From contig CBDFML010000007.1 of NCBI GenBank assembly GCA_965249645.1, forward strand, positions 140,780 through 204,779: a DNA stretch of 64,000 nucleotides. Direction: 5' to 3'. This document shows positions 35,242-43,500 of this stretch, piece by piece. The position numbers were made by a program, and so were the translations under genes. Position 1 is the stretch's first letter; the number at the start of each line of letters is the position of its first letter. The notes under the pieces were generated by a model. It saw nothing but the letters and a program-made list of their open reading frames with translations. It was not told the DNA's origin and made no database searches. The DNA is from CAVOEB01 sp965249645 (GTDB lineage: Bacteria; Pseudomonadota; Alphaproteobacteria; UBA828; JAPUJA01).

Positions 35242-36491
35242 TGGAATTCACGATCGAACACTGGCCGCTGGACCGGCTGCTGCCCTATGCCGCCAATGCG
35301 CGCACCCATTCCGACGACCAGGTGGCGCAGATCGCGGGCTCGATCGCCGCTTTCGGCTTCAACGTGCCCTGCCTGGTGGACGAGCGCGGGGTGCTGATCG
35401 CCGGCCACAGCCGGCTGCTGGCCGCCCGACAGCTGGAGCTGGAGACCGTGCCGGTGATCCGCCTCGAGCATCTGAGCGAGGCGCAGGCGCGGGCGTTCCG
35501 CCTCGCCGACAACCGGATTGCCGAAAACGCGGGCTGGGGCGAGGAGCTGCTGGGGGCCGAGTTCCATTGGCTCCACGAGGAAGCGGAGTTCGATCTCGAC
35601 CTCACCGGCTTCGAGCTCGACGAGATTGGTCGCCTGCTGCAGGCAGACGGCCCCGCCGGCAACATCGACGACGACGAAGTCTCCGAGCCGCCGGAGCAAC
35701 CGGTCACCCGGCCCGGCGATCTCTGGCTGCTGGGCGGCCACCGCCTGCTGTGCGGTGACGCCACCGTGCTCGGCGATGTCGAACGGGTGCTGGACGGCGG
35801 GCTCGCGGACCTGTGCTTTACCGATCCGCCCTACAACGTCGATTACGGCAACAGTGCCAAGGACAGGATGCGCGGCAAGAAACGCAGGATCCGCAACGAC
35901 AATCTCGGCGCCGACTTCGAACGCTTTCTGTACGACGCCTGCGTCAACATCCTGACCGTCACCAAGGGCGCGGCCTATGTCTGCATGTCGTCCTCGGAAC
36001 TGCCCACGCTGCAGCGCGCGTTCCGCGAGGCGGGCGGGCACTGGTCCACCTTTGTGATCTGGGCCAAGAACACCTTCACGCTCGGCCGGGCCGACTACCA
36101 GCGCCAGTACGAGCCGATCCTCTACGGCTGGAAGGAGGGAACCGACCACTACTGGTGCGGCGCCCGGGATCAGGGCGACGTCTGGTTCGTCGACAAGCCG
36201 GCGCGCAACGATCTGCACCCGACCATGAAGCCGGTGGCGCTGATCGAGCGCGCGCTCCGCAACTCATCGAAGAGCCGCGACGTGGTGCTCGATCCCTTCG
36301 CCGGCTCGGGCTCGACCGCGATCGCGGCCGAGAAGACCGGACGCACGGCACGGCTGGTCGAGTTGGATCCCGGCTACTGCGATGTCATCGTGAAGCGCTG
36401 GCAGGACTGGACCGGCAAGGTTGCGACCCTCGAGGTCGACGGGCGGACGTTCGACGAGATCGCGGCCGGCGCCGAGCGGGCCGCGGCATGA
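35241..36491 (+). CDS. ParB-domain DNA methyltransferase
   Basis: A 416-residue protein: an N-terminal ParB/Srx-like nuclease-fold domain (residues ~5-90, 'GFNVPCLVDERGVLIAGHSR') followed by a DNA methyltransferase with 'CFTDPPYNVDYGN' (motif IV) and 'VVLDPFAGSGSTAIAAEKTG' (motif I). This fusion is common in alphaproteobacterial phages and GTAs and methylates adenine or cytosine, perhaps for anti-restriction. ATG at 35241 overlaps the previous TGA, indicating coupling. Confidence 0.9.
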   Translation: MEFTIEHWPLDRLLPYAANARTHSDDQVAQIAGSIAAFGFNVPCLVDERGVLIAGHSRLLAARQLELETVPVIRLEHLSEAQARAFRLADNRIAENAGWGEELLGAEFHWLHEEAEFDLDLTGFELDEIGRLLQADGPAGNIDDDEVSEPPEQPVTRPGDLWLLGGHRLLCGDATVLGDVERVLDGGLADLCFTDPPYNVDYGNSAKDRMRGKKRRIRNDNLGADFERFLYDACVNILTVTKGAAYVCMSSSELPTLQRAFREAGGHWSTFVIWAKNTFTLGRADYQRQYEPILYGWKEGTDHYWCGARDQGDVWFVDKPARNDLHPTMKPVALIERALRNSSKSRDVVLDPFAGSGSTAIAAEKTGRTARLVELDPGYCDVIVKRWQDWTGKVATLEVDGRTFDEIAAGAERAAA

Positions 36492-36610
36492 GGCAATCGC
36501 GGACCGTGTCCGCCCTGATGGCCTGGCACGAGAGCAAGTCCACGGCTTTCCCGAGCGGAGAGAGGGTCAGTGGTGTCTGCTTAGGGAAATGCTTCCCAAG
36601 CGAACGGTAA
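36488..36610 (+). other. Possible 40-codon remnant after the methyltransferase
   Basis: An ATG overlapping the methyltransferase stop encodes 'MRQSRTVSALMAWHESKSTA' and ends 20 residues later. The 'M.QSR..S' start is like the small DUF7220-type phage proteins, but resemblance ends there. It may be the stump of a gene replaced by the HigBA module, or meaningless. Confidence 0.25.
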
Positions 36611-36616
36611 TACCGT
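36604..36616. promoter_or_regulatory. Palindrome ACGGTA-A-TACCGT before higB
   Basis: A perfect 6-1-6 inverted repeat lies 12 nt before the higB ATG. HigA antitoxins typically bind such short palindromes and repress their own operon. This is the likely autoregulatory operator. Confidence 0.6.
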
Positions 36617-36627
36617 ACACTTATGAC

Positions 36628-36918
36628 ATGATCATTCGTTCTGTCCGTCACCGGGGATTGCTCCGACTGCTTGAGGACGACAGCCCCAGGTTTCTGCGGC
36701 AGGACCTCGTCGACCGGGTGCGCAAGATCTTGACGGTGTTGATCCTGGCTGAGCACATCGACGGGTTTGTGGCCGACGCGCCGCCCGGCTGGCGTGTGCA
36801 CCGGCTCTCCGGTGACCGGCAGCATGAATGGAGTGTGTCGGTCTCCGGCAATTGGCGGATGACCTTTGAAGAAGAGGACGGCCACATCGACCGCCTAAAC
36901 CTGGAGGATTACCACTGA
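36628..36918 (+). CDS. higB: HigB-type toxin (RelE superfamily)
   Basis: A 96-residue toxin beginning 'MIIRSVRHRGLLRLLEDD' and ending 'MTFEEEDGHIDRLNLEDYH', the HigB pattern of 'NWR..F.....A..V...DYH'. HigB is a ribosome-dependent mRNA endonuclease. The toxin-first order and the ATG overlap with the antitoxin (TGATGG) are typical for higBA. It is carried as an accessory module of the prophage. Confidence 0.9.
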   Translation: MIIRSVRHRGLLRLLEDDSPRFLRQDLVDRVRKILTVLILAEHIDGFVADAPPGWRVHRLSGDRQHEWSVSVSGNWRMTFEEEDGHIDRLNLEDYH

Positions 36919-37223
36919 TGGCTACCGACGGCATCAAAGTGAGCATGACCCCTTCGCACCCGGGCGATTTCATCCGCACGGAGGTCATCGAAGAGTTGGG
37001 ACTGAATGTGACGCGGGCCGCCCAGATTCTGGGCGTCCGCCGGGCGACGCTCTCGGCTCTGCTGAACGGCAATGCGGCGCTGTCGGCGGAGATGGCGCTC
37101 CGCATGGAGAAGGCTTTCGACGTGAGCATGGACACGCTCCTGCGAATGCAGGCTTGGCACGATGCCTCGCAGATGCGTGCGCGCTCGGGTGAGATCTCCG
37201 TCCAGCGCTACGAACCTGCCTGA
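36918..37223 (+). CDS. higA: HigA-type antitoxin (HTH, XRE family)
   Basis: A 101-residue protein with 'HPGDFIRTEVIEELGLNVTR' leading into the helix-turn-helix 'AAQILGVRRATLSALLNGNA', the common HigA form. It should neutralise HigB and repress at the palindrome upstream. It overlaps higB by one base. Confidence 0.92.
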   Translation: MATDGIKVSMTPSHPGDFIRTEVIEELGLNVTRAAQILGVRRATLSALLNGNAALSAEMALRMEKAFDVSMDTLLRMQAWHDASQMRARSGEISVQRYEPA

Positions 37224-37265
37224 CCGACCGCAACACTAAAACCATCAAGAAGGGAACAGGGCTCG

Positions 37266-38363
37266 GTGCTTACCGACATTTTCGCGCACAGATACCAAGA
37301 CGTACCTCTTTGGGAGAACTTTGACGAAAGTGCGCGACGCCTACTGGTCCAAGGTTTTCGCATTGTATGCGAACAGCTCTTTCCCTACTACAACGACCAG
37401 GGCAACGAGAGACCCGGCGCGCAGGAACTGTGGGATGGGCTGAATAAACAGCTCGCCATGGAACTTGGTCTGAATGACCTTTCGGCAAGGGCGTACTCCT
37501 ACACTTACACCCATCTGGGCAAACCCACATCCACGGCCGGTACGTATCCGACGGTTACGGTTTGCGAGAATTTTATTTGTGCAGCTTACGACGGCTCAGT
37601 GCCAGCAGACCGATTTGTCAAGGAGCGCCTTAGCTTCGTTGAGATTGCCTTTCGGAGGAGAGAAGAGGAGATCGCACTTCTAAATTCTAATCTCGATCAA
37701 AAAATTGATACATCTAAAAGGCAATTGCTTAAGAGCATTCAATCTGGAACGGGCTACCTCATAGGGTCCCACGGCATGAGCGACGACGAGCTGCTACTCA
37801 GGAACGAGCAGACCGTCAGGGATTCAAATGCTAAAGAGAATCAAGCATTTCGGGCATCCTGTGACGAGCTGAACGCTCGTTTCAGGCAAGCAGGGGCTAA
37901 ACTCGACTACCACAATGGTTTCATTCAAATTTCGCCGGACGAACTAACAACAGACCAGATTGCGCGCCCCTTCTGGGAGCTGGTGTCGGAGCCGAAGTGG
38001 AAAAACGTCGACCATGACATGAAGGAAGCTATTGACCGACGTGATAACTCGGGACGCGATCCGGCTTTTTATGCGGCAAAAGCCTTGGAGAGCACCATCA
38101 AGATCATCTCCGACGAAAAGAGTTGGACCCATGGTAATGAAAAGGGTCCCATCAACTATGTCGAGAATCTCGGTGCGAAGAAGAACGGAAACTTCATCGA
38201 GAAATGGGAGGTCGGGAGCCTATGTCAATTCTTTTCGAACGTGAGAGCCCCTATGGGACATGGACCGGGTAACAACCCAATGGTGAACCTCACGATACAT
38301 CAGACCGATTGGGCCATAGAGTTCTGCATGAGCTGGATCAAAACCCTAATCCGCCGGATGTGA
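37266..38363 (+). CDS. Abortive infection protein (AbiJ N-terminal domain and Abi C-terminal domain)
   Basis: A 365-residue protein starting at GTG 37266. The N-terminal ~100 residues ('ENFDESARRLLVQGFRIVCE') look like the AbiJ_NTD4 domain; the C-terminal 100 ('FYAAKALESTIKIISDEKSW', 'APMGHGPGNNP') resemble the Abi_C type domain ('H...GHG...'). Base composition is clearly lower in GC and codon use differs from the neighbours, indicating separate acquisition. It likely causes cell suicide or stasis on infection by other phages. Immediately after higBA, it makes a small defence cassette within the prophage. Confidence 0.78.
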   Translation: MLTDIFAHRYQDVPLWENFDESARRLLVQGFRIVCEQLFPYYNDQGNERPGAQELWDGLNKQLAMELGLNDLSARAYSYTYTHLGKPTSTAGTYPTVTVCENFICAAYDGSVPADRFVKERLSFVEIAFRRREEEIALLNSNLDQKIDTSKRQLLKSIQSGTGYLIGSHGMSDDELLLRNEQTVRDSNAKENQAFRASCDELNARFRQAGAKLDYHNGFIQISPDELTTDQIARPFWELVSEPKWKNVDHDMKEAIDRRDNSGRDPAFYAAKALESTIKIISDEKSWTHGNEKGPINYVENLGAKKNGNFIEKWEVGSLCQFFSNVRAPMGHGPGNNPMVNLTIHQTDWAIEFCMSWIKTLIRRM

Positions 38364-38590
38364 GGCTCCTTGAGAACACGTAACGCGCCGACAAGGGAAA
38401 ATTCAGGCGATGCGACCGGGTACAATTCGTTCCAGGCCGCATTCGGCCCTCGGCTACCAGACGCCGGCGGCCTGGCTGGCAACACGGGCAGCTTCGCTTG
38501 AGCTACGCAACGGCTCCGCTCAGCTGCCCTTGAGCGTCATGATCACCACCGAATACTCTCAAACGACGTGGCCCTAATCGCGGGGGATGG

Positions 38591-38718
38591 TCAGTTGGTC
38601 TCGCCCGGTAGACGATGTTCCTGGATGCGCTCGTAGGTGTCGTCCGCGAGCTCGACGAGCCAGTCGCCGTCGGCCAGCTGCCGGCCCGCCGAGCGGAACG
38701 GCAGGACGGCGGCTTCGG
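38591..38718 (-). pseudogene. Small prophage gene split by IS21 copy 2: 3' part
   Basis: Encodes 'AAVLPFRSAGRQLADGDWLV' and 'ELADDTYERIQEHRLPGETN' plus stop. With the 5' part at 41288-41336, and counting the duplicated CTTCGG once, a continuous 56-codon gene is restored. The style (Arg/Thr start, 'LPFR..G..L.DGDW.V') resembles small phage-borne proteins of unknown function that often occur near packaging genes. Confidence 0.75.
38713..38718. repeat. IS21 copy 2 target duplication, left (CTTCGG)
   Basis: CTTCGG directly precedes the element and recurs at 41288-41293. It lies inside the split 56-codon gene. Confidence 0.8.
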
Positions 38719-38835
38719 TGAGAACGGCGGCGCAATAATCCCCCACTGAAGCGGCCGGTTGATCCGGCTGTGGCGGACCAAAATGGGACCGTCTATAGCC
38801 TTCTGTCAGGGTTGCTCTGACTGGAAGGCGGGGGG

Positions 38836-40335
38836 ATGTATCGGGTGGAGTTGTACGCGCGGGTCCGGCGGGCGTGTCGTGTCGAGGGGATGAGCACCCG
38901 CGAGGCCTCGCGGGTGTTCGGGCTGGACCGCAAGACGGTGCGCAAGATGCTGTCGTTCTCGGTGCCGCCGGGATATCGCCGGAGCGTGCCGCGGAGGCGT
39001 CCGAAGCTGGACGCATTCACGGGGATTATCGATCGGATCCTGGAGGACGATCGGACCAGCCACCACAAGCAACGGCACACGGCGAAGCGGATCTTCGACC
39101 GTCTCCGGGACGAGTACGGGTTCACCGGCGGCTACACCATCGTGAAGGACTATGTCCGTGAGCGGCGGCTTCGGTCGCGCGAGATGTTCGTGCCGCTCGT
39201 CCATTCCCCCGGCCACGCCGAGGCGGACTTCGGCGAGGCGATGGCGGTGATCGGCGGTGTGGCGCGCAAGGTCCACTTCCTTGCCTTCGACCTTCCCCAC
39301 AGTGATGGTTGCTTCGTGAAGGCCTATCCGGCGGAGACGACCGAGGCGTTCTGCGATGGCCACAACGCGGCGGTTGCGTTCTTCGGCGGCGTCCCCCGCT
39401 CCATCCTGTACGACAACACCAAGCTGGCGGTTGCCCGCATCCTGGGCGATGGAAAGCGGCAGCGAACGCGCGTCTTCACGGAGCTGCAATCCCACTATCT
39501 GTTCGAGGACAGGTTCGGCCGGCCGGGCAAGGGCAACGACAAAGGCAAGGTCGAGGGACTGGTCGGCTTCATCCGGCGGAACTTCCTGGTCCCCGTCCCG
39601 CGGGCCGAGAGCATCGAGGCGCTGAACGATGATCTCGCGGGACAGTGCCGCCGGCGCCAGGCGGCGCGGCTGCGGGGTCACAAGGAGACCATCGGCGAGC
39701 GCCTCGCGCGGGATCGCCAAGCTCTGCTACCGCTACCCCCGGCACCATACGATGCCTGCGACAAGCGTCCCGGGCGGGTGAGTTCGCTGTCGCTGTTGCG
39801 CTACCGCGGCAACGACTACTCCGTACCCGTGGCCTACGGCCACCGCGAGGTACTGATCCGGGGCTATGTCGACGAGGTGATGATCAGCTGCGGGGCCGAG
39901 GTGATCGCCCGGCACCGCCGGTCCTATGACAGCGAGGACCTGATCTTCGACCCGCTGCATTATCTGCCATTGATCGAGCAGAAGATCGGCGCCCTCGACC
40001 AGGCCGCGCCGTTGGCGGGCTGGGACCTGCCCGAGGCCTTCATCACTCTGCGACGCCTGCTCGAAGCCCGCATGGGCAAGGCGGGCAAGCGCGAGTACGT
40101 CCAGGTGTTGCGTCTGCTGGAGACCTTCCGGCCCGAGGAGGTCGAGGGTGCGGTCGGCGACGCCCTGCGGCTTGGCACGATCGGCTTCGATGCCGTCAAG
40201 CACCTGGTGCTGTGTCGGACCGAGCGACGGCCGCCTCGACTGGATCTCGACGTCTATCCGTACCTGCCGCGCGCCCGGGTCGCGATAACGTCTGCCAAAT
40301 CGTACATGAGCCTGCTGTCGGGGCTCCGCGCATGA
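38836..40335 (+). CDS. istA: IstA, IS21 transposase (copy 2)
   Basis: A 499-residue IstA: N-terminal helix-turn-helix ('GMSTREASRVFGLDRKTVRK'), an rve-type integrase core with Asp in 'HAEADFGEA' and 'ILYDNTK' and Glu in 'KGKVEGL', and a C-terminal barrel-like domain. It appears fully functional. It overlaps istB by ATGA. Confidence 0.94.
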   Translation: MYRVELYARVRRACRVEGMSTREASRVFGLDRKTVRKMLSFSVPPGYRRSVPRRRPKLDAFTGIIDRILEDDRTSHHKQRHTAKRIFDRLRDEYGFTGGYTIVKDYVRERRLRSREMFVPLVHSPGHAEADFGEAMAVIGGVARKVHFLAFDLPHSDGCFVKAYPAETTEAFCDGHNAAVAFFGGVPRSILYDNTKLAVARILGDGKRQRTRVFTELQSHYLFEDRFGRPGKGNDKGKVEGLVGFIRRNFLVPVPRAESIEALNDDLAGQCRRRQAARLRGHKETIGERLARDRQALLPLPPAPYDACDKRPGRVSSLSLLRYRGNDYSVPVAYGHREVLIRGYVDEVMISCGAEVIARHRRSYDSEDLIFDPLHYLPLIEQKIGALDQAAPLAGWDLPEAFITLRRLLEARMGKAGKREYVQVLRLLETFRPEEVEGAVGDALRLGTIGFDAVKHLVLCRTERRPPRLDLDVYPYLPRARVAITSAKSYMSLLSGLRA

Positions 40336-41096
40336 CCGACACGCCGCAGGTGCTGCTCGTCCACCACCTCAAGAGGCTGAAGCTGCCGACGTTCCTGAGG
40401 GAGTACGACAAGATCGCCCGGCAGTGTGCCTCGGAAGGCGTCGACCACGTTCGCTATCTTCTGCGTCTTGCCGAGCTCGAGCTGATCGACCGCGAGCGCC
40501 GCATGGTCGAGCGGCGCATCAAGGCGGCGCGCTTCCCCGTGATCAAGAGCCTCGACAGCTTCGACTTCAAGGTCATCCCCTCGCTCAACAAGACGCTGGT
40601 CCTGGAGCTGGCCCGCTGCGCGTACATCGAGCGCCGCGAGAACCTCATCGCGCTCGGCAACAGCGGCACCGGCAAGACCCACATCGCCCTCGGTCTCGGC
40701 CTGGCGGCCTGCCAGAAGGGCCTCTCGGTCGGCTTCATCACCGCCGCCGCACTGGTCCACGAGCTCATCGAGGCCCGCGATGACAAGCAGCTGCTGAGGT
40801 TCCAGAAGAAGCTCGCCACCTACAAGCTTCTGATCGTCGACGAACTCGGCTTCGTGCCGCTGTCCAAGACCGGCGCCGAGCTCCTGTTCGAGGTGTTCAG
40901 CCAGCGCTACGAGCGGGGCTCGACCCTGGTCACCACCAATCTGCCCTTCGACGAATGGACCGAGGTGTTCGGCTCCGAGCGCCTCACCGGCGCTCTCCTC
41001 GACCGCCTCACCCACCACGTCAACATCCTCGAGATGAATGGCGAGAGCTACAGGCTCAACCAGAGCCGCAGGCGTCAAACCCCGACGGCGAACTGA
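40332..41096 (+). CDS. istB: IstB, IS21 helper ATPase (copy 2)
   Basis: 254 residues, identical to copy 1, with Walker A 'GNSGTGKTH' and Walker B 'LLIVDELGF'. The start at 40332 overlaps the istA stop. Together with IstA this provides a complete transposition system. Confidence 0.94.
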   Translation: MTDTPQVLLVHHLKRLKLPTFLREYDKIARQCASEGVDHVRYLLRLAELELIDRERRMVERRIKAARFPVIKSLDSFDFKVIPSLNKTLVLELARCAYIERRENLIALGNSGTGKTHIALGLGLAACQKGLSVGFITAAALVHELIEARDDKQLLRFQKKLATYKLLIVDELGFVPLSKTGAELLFEVFSQRYERGSTLVTTNLPFDEWTEVFGSERLTGALLDRLTHHVNILEMNGESYRLNQSRRRQTPTAN

Positions 41097-41287
41097 ACCG
41101 ACCACCCAGCCCACGCTTGACCCCGTGGGCCCACAGGTCCCTCCCGCGCGCGCCGCCGCGTCGGCCTGTTGAGGGCACGCCGCGTCGCACGCGGGGCCCT
41201 CCCATGGACTACGGGGACAAGCCCGCAGCCGCCAAGTGGTCCCTTCTTACACCGCCACGGTGGTCCCTTTTTGCTCCGCCATTGACA

Positions 41288-41293
41288 CTTCGG
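41288..41293. repeat. IS21 copy 2 target duplication, right (CTTCGG)
   Basis: Second copy of the 6-bp direct repeat flanking IS21 copy 2. Confidence 0.8.
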
Positions 41294-41336
41294 CGATGGC
41301 GCGATGGGCCGCGTCGCTGATCCTGACGGTTTTCAT
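41288..41336 (-). pseudogene. Small prophage gene split by IS21 copy 2: 5' part
   Basis: ATG at 41336 after GACCGGAGCGGACCG encodes 'MKTVRISDAAHRAIAE' up to the IS21 boundary. The remainder is at 38591-38718. It was the last gene of the minus-strand prophage operon 42755-41288. Confidence 0.75.
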
Positions 41337-41349
41337 CGGTCCGCTCCGG

Positions 41350-41700
41350 TCACTGGAGATTGCCACCACCATCGAGAAACTCTCCGGTGGTGTTCTCCGG
41401 GACGCGGCCGAGCAGCTCGAGGATCTGCACCCACGGGATGTTGAGGAGCGGCTGGTCGAAGGCGCCGGGCCGGTCCGGCGACCAGCCCTCCTCGGTGGAA
41501 CCGAAGAACCCGTCCTGGTTGACCCCGATCAGGGTGCCGACGCGGACCTTCTCGGCCTTCTGGAACCGGGCGACGGCCGTGGCGAGGTCGCGGGTCGTGA
41601 GCCCGCGCCTCGCCAGTTCGACCTGCCCGGCGGCACTCTGGATGAGGTGGACGCCATAGCCCTGGGGCTTGGGCGTCCGGCTCCGCCTGGCACGAGTCAT
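41350..41700 (-). CDS. Hypothetical phage protein
   Basis: A 116-residue protein starting 'MTRARRSRTPKPQGYGVHLI'. No family was recognised. The basic N-terminus and position between DUF3489 and the split small gene suggest a role in early prophage functions. Its ATG is 11 nt after the DUF3489 stop, so it is in the same operon. Confidence 0.6.
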   Translation of the reverse strand: MTRARRSRTPKPQGYGVHLIQSAAGQVELARRGLTTRDLATAVARFQKAEKVRVGTLIGVNQDGFFGSTEEGWSPDRPGAFDQPLLNIPWVQILELLGRVPENTTGEFLDGGGNLQ

Positions 41701-41711
41701 GGCCGCCGCCC

Positions 41712-42284
41712 TCAGCCGGCCACGCGGTAGACGCGCCCGCGATCCTCGACCTTCTCGGAAGCGATGGCGAGGCCGAGCTTCTTCTTGAGCGCGCCGGCGA
41801 AGGCGCCGCGAACCGTGTGACGCTGCCAGCCGGTGGCCTCCATGATCTGGTCGACGGTGGCGCCTTCGGACCGGCGCAGCATCTCGACCACGAGGGCCTG
41901 CTTGGTGCCGGTGCGTAGCTTGACCGGCCCCTTCGCCGTGTCGCGGCCCGTGGCGGCCTTCTTGGCCTTGGCCGGGGTGTCCGCCGCCGGTGCGGCCTCC
42001 CGGCCACCGTCGGCCGCCCGTGCGCCCGTGTCGGCCAAATGGGGACACTCGGCCGGCTCGACGTTGATGGCGAGCGCGCCCTCGGCCGTGATGGCGAAGT
42101 TGGCCTCGCCGATGGGAGCGCCGTTCCGGCGTGGCGCCTCGGCGATCAGGCCCTTGCGCAGAAGCGCGCCGGTGACCTTGGTGACGGTGCCGCCCTTGAG
42201 CGTCTTGGGCAGCGGGTGGATCGAGCCGTCGTCGCGCTGGGCAGCTGCCGAGAGAATGATCGTCTGGGTGTCGGTGAGTTTCAT
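41712..42284 (-). CDS. DUF3489-family protein
   Basis: A 190-residue protein. The N-terminal 'LTDTQTIILSAAAQRDDGSI' and the C-terminal 'RTGTKQALVVEMLRRSEGAT' and 'GWQRHTVRGAFAGALKKKLG' mark DUF3489, a winged-helix-like domain found in alphaproteobacterial prophages and plasmids. Ala/Lys-rich linker joins the parts. AAGGAGGGACCC precedes the ATG at 42284. It may bind DNA. Confidence 0.8.
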   Translation of the reverse strand: MKLTDTQTIILSAAAQRDDGSIHPLPKTLKGGTVTKVTGALLRKGLIAEAPRRNGAPIGEANFAITAEGALAINVEPAECPHLADTGARAADGGREAAPAADTPAKAKKAATGRDTAKGPVKLRTGTKQALVVEMLRRSEGATVDQIMEATGWQRHTVRGAFAGALKKKLGLAIASEKVEDRGRVYRVAG

Positions 42285-42392
42285 GGGTCCCTCCTTCGGG
42301 GGTTTAGCGCGCCGCGGCCATCGCGGCGCTGCTACTGCCCGAAGCCCCGCCGGGCACAACCCAAGCGGGGCCGGAGGGGCGAGGGAAAGCGG

Positions 42393-42755
42393 CTAGTAGA
42401 CGACTTCGGCCTTGCAGTTGTTGACGTAACCGGTGAGGCAGGGAAGCTCGCTCGGGATTCCGTATAGGCGGTGGGCCAGACGGCCGACCGGCTGAGCCAT
42501 CCAAACGTCGACGGCGTCGTCGATGGCAGGCTGAAGGGGGCGCTTCGCTAACAGGCCGTTGGCGGCCTCCTCGGCGAAATGGCGTCCGTGGTTGCTGTCG
42601 AGGAAGTTGCGCACCGCCTCGGCGGGGCAGCCGGTGGCGGTGCCGATTGCAGCCATGGCGACCGGCCAGGCTTCGTCCGGGTCGACGTGGCTGGCGATGG
42701 TTCCGAAGAAGCCCCGTCCGGTGTTTTGGCTCGGGAAATTCTGGGCCTGGGTCAT
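42393..42755 (-). CDS. Hypothetical phage protein
   Basis: A 120-residue protein starting 'MTQAQNFPSQNTGRGFFGTI' with ATGGAGCGA before the ATG at 42755. It contains 'FLDSNHGRHFAEEAAN', a segment I associate with small proteins of unknown function in plasmids and prophages. It leads the leftward operon that faces away from the terminase genes. Confidence 0.6.
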   Translation of the reverse strand: MTQAQNFPSQNTGRGFFGTIASHVDPDEAWPVAMAAIGTATGCPAEAVRNFLDSNHGRHFAEEAANGLLAKRPLQPAIDDAVDVWMAQPVGRLAHRLYGIPSELPCLTGYVNNCKAEVVY

Positions 42756-42921
42756 TGATTTCGCTCCATTTGGCTTTGTTGTTGACGACCCCATACACGC
42801 TCTACTCCAAGCCGATTGCAAGCTTATAAGCCACTGATTATACGTCTTTTTTTGGGCTCAAAAGGGGAGCTCGCGGGGGCAGGAATGGGCACCGGTGGGA
42901 CACGAGTGAGGCGCCAGGGGC
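42756..42921. promoter_or_regulatory. Divergent intergenic region between leftward operon and packaging genes
   Basis: This 166-nt stretch separates two divergent gene sets and has the lowest GC in the prophage ('GCAAGCTTATAAGCCACTG', 'TTATACGTCTTTTTTTG'). It is likely to hold promoters in both directions; I cannot place -35/-10 elements with confidence. Confidence 0.35.
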
Positions 42922-43500
42922 ATGGGCATATCGTTGCGGGAATACGCGCGCCGGCGCGGCGTGAGCCATGTCGCGGTGATGAAGGCGATCAAGGTTGGCC
43001 GCATCACGCCGGAGCCCGACGGCAGCCTCGATCCGGTCAAGGTTGACGCCCAATGGGACGACCAGACCGATCCGGCGCGCCGGCCCGAAGTACCCGAGGA
43101 CGAACGTGCAGGAACTGACCAGACGCCGGCGGCGTCCGATGCGGACAAGTTGGGCGACGAGGTAGCCCAGGTGCGGCCGCCCGCCGCGGCCGAGCCGACC
43201 CCGCAAGGGGCGGCCACCTTCACCCAGGCGCGCACGGCCCACGAGATCGCCAAGGCGCAGCGCGCCCGCATCGAGGTTCAGCAGCTGCGCGCCGAAGTGG
43301 TCGACCGGGCGCAGGCGACTTCGGAGGTGTTCCGCCTCGCGCGGCGCGAGCGCGATGCCTGGGTCAATTGGCCGGCCCGGGTCGCCGCCCTGATGGCGGC
43401 CGAGCTCGGCCTCGATGCGCACGCAATGCAGAAGGTGCTGGAAGGGCATGTCAGAGACCATCTCAACGAGCTCGCCGAGGTTCGGCCCGAGTTCCGCTGA
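42922..43500 (+). CDS. Terminase small subunit-like protein
   Basis: A 192-residue protein with an N-terminal Nu1-like helix-turn-helix ('LREYARRRGVSHVAVMKAIK') and a coiled, charged C-terminal half ('AHEIAKAQRARIEVQQLRAE'). Its place just before the GpA-type large subunit fits the DNA-recognition subunit of the packaging motor. It overlaps the large-subunit start by about 50 nt. Confidence 0.8.
   Translation: MGISLREYARRRGVSHVAVMKAIKVGRITPEPDGSLDPVKVDAQWDDQTDPARRPEVPEDERAGTDQTPAASDADKLGDEVAQVRPPAAAEPTPQGAATFTQARTAHEIAKAQRARIEVQQLRAEVVDRAQATSEVFRLARRERDAWVNWPARVAALMAAELGLDAHAMQKVLEGHVRDHLNELAEVRPEFR

Larger units (their letters stand above)
38719..41287. mobile_element. IS21-family element, copy 2, complete
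   Basis: 2569 bp with ends TGAGAACGGCGGCGCAA (38719) and, reversed, TGTCAATGGCGGAGCAA (41287), an imperfect terminal repeat. The 6-bp direct repeat CTTCGG flanks it. Because the flanks rebuild one reading frame, this copy is an original insertion and not a product of recombination with copy 1. Confidence 0.9.

Noticed and set aside
31193..41287. Composite transposon made by the two IS21 copies
   Set aside because: IS21 copy 1 lacks one end, and copy 2 has its own target duplication, so the two did not move as one unit.
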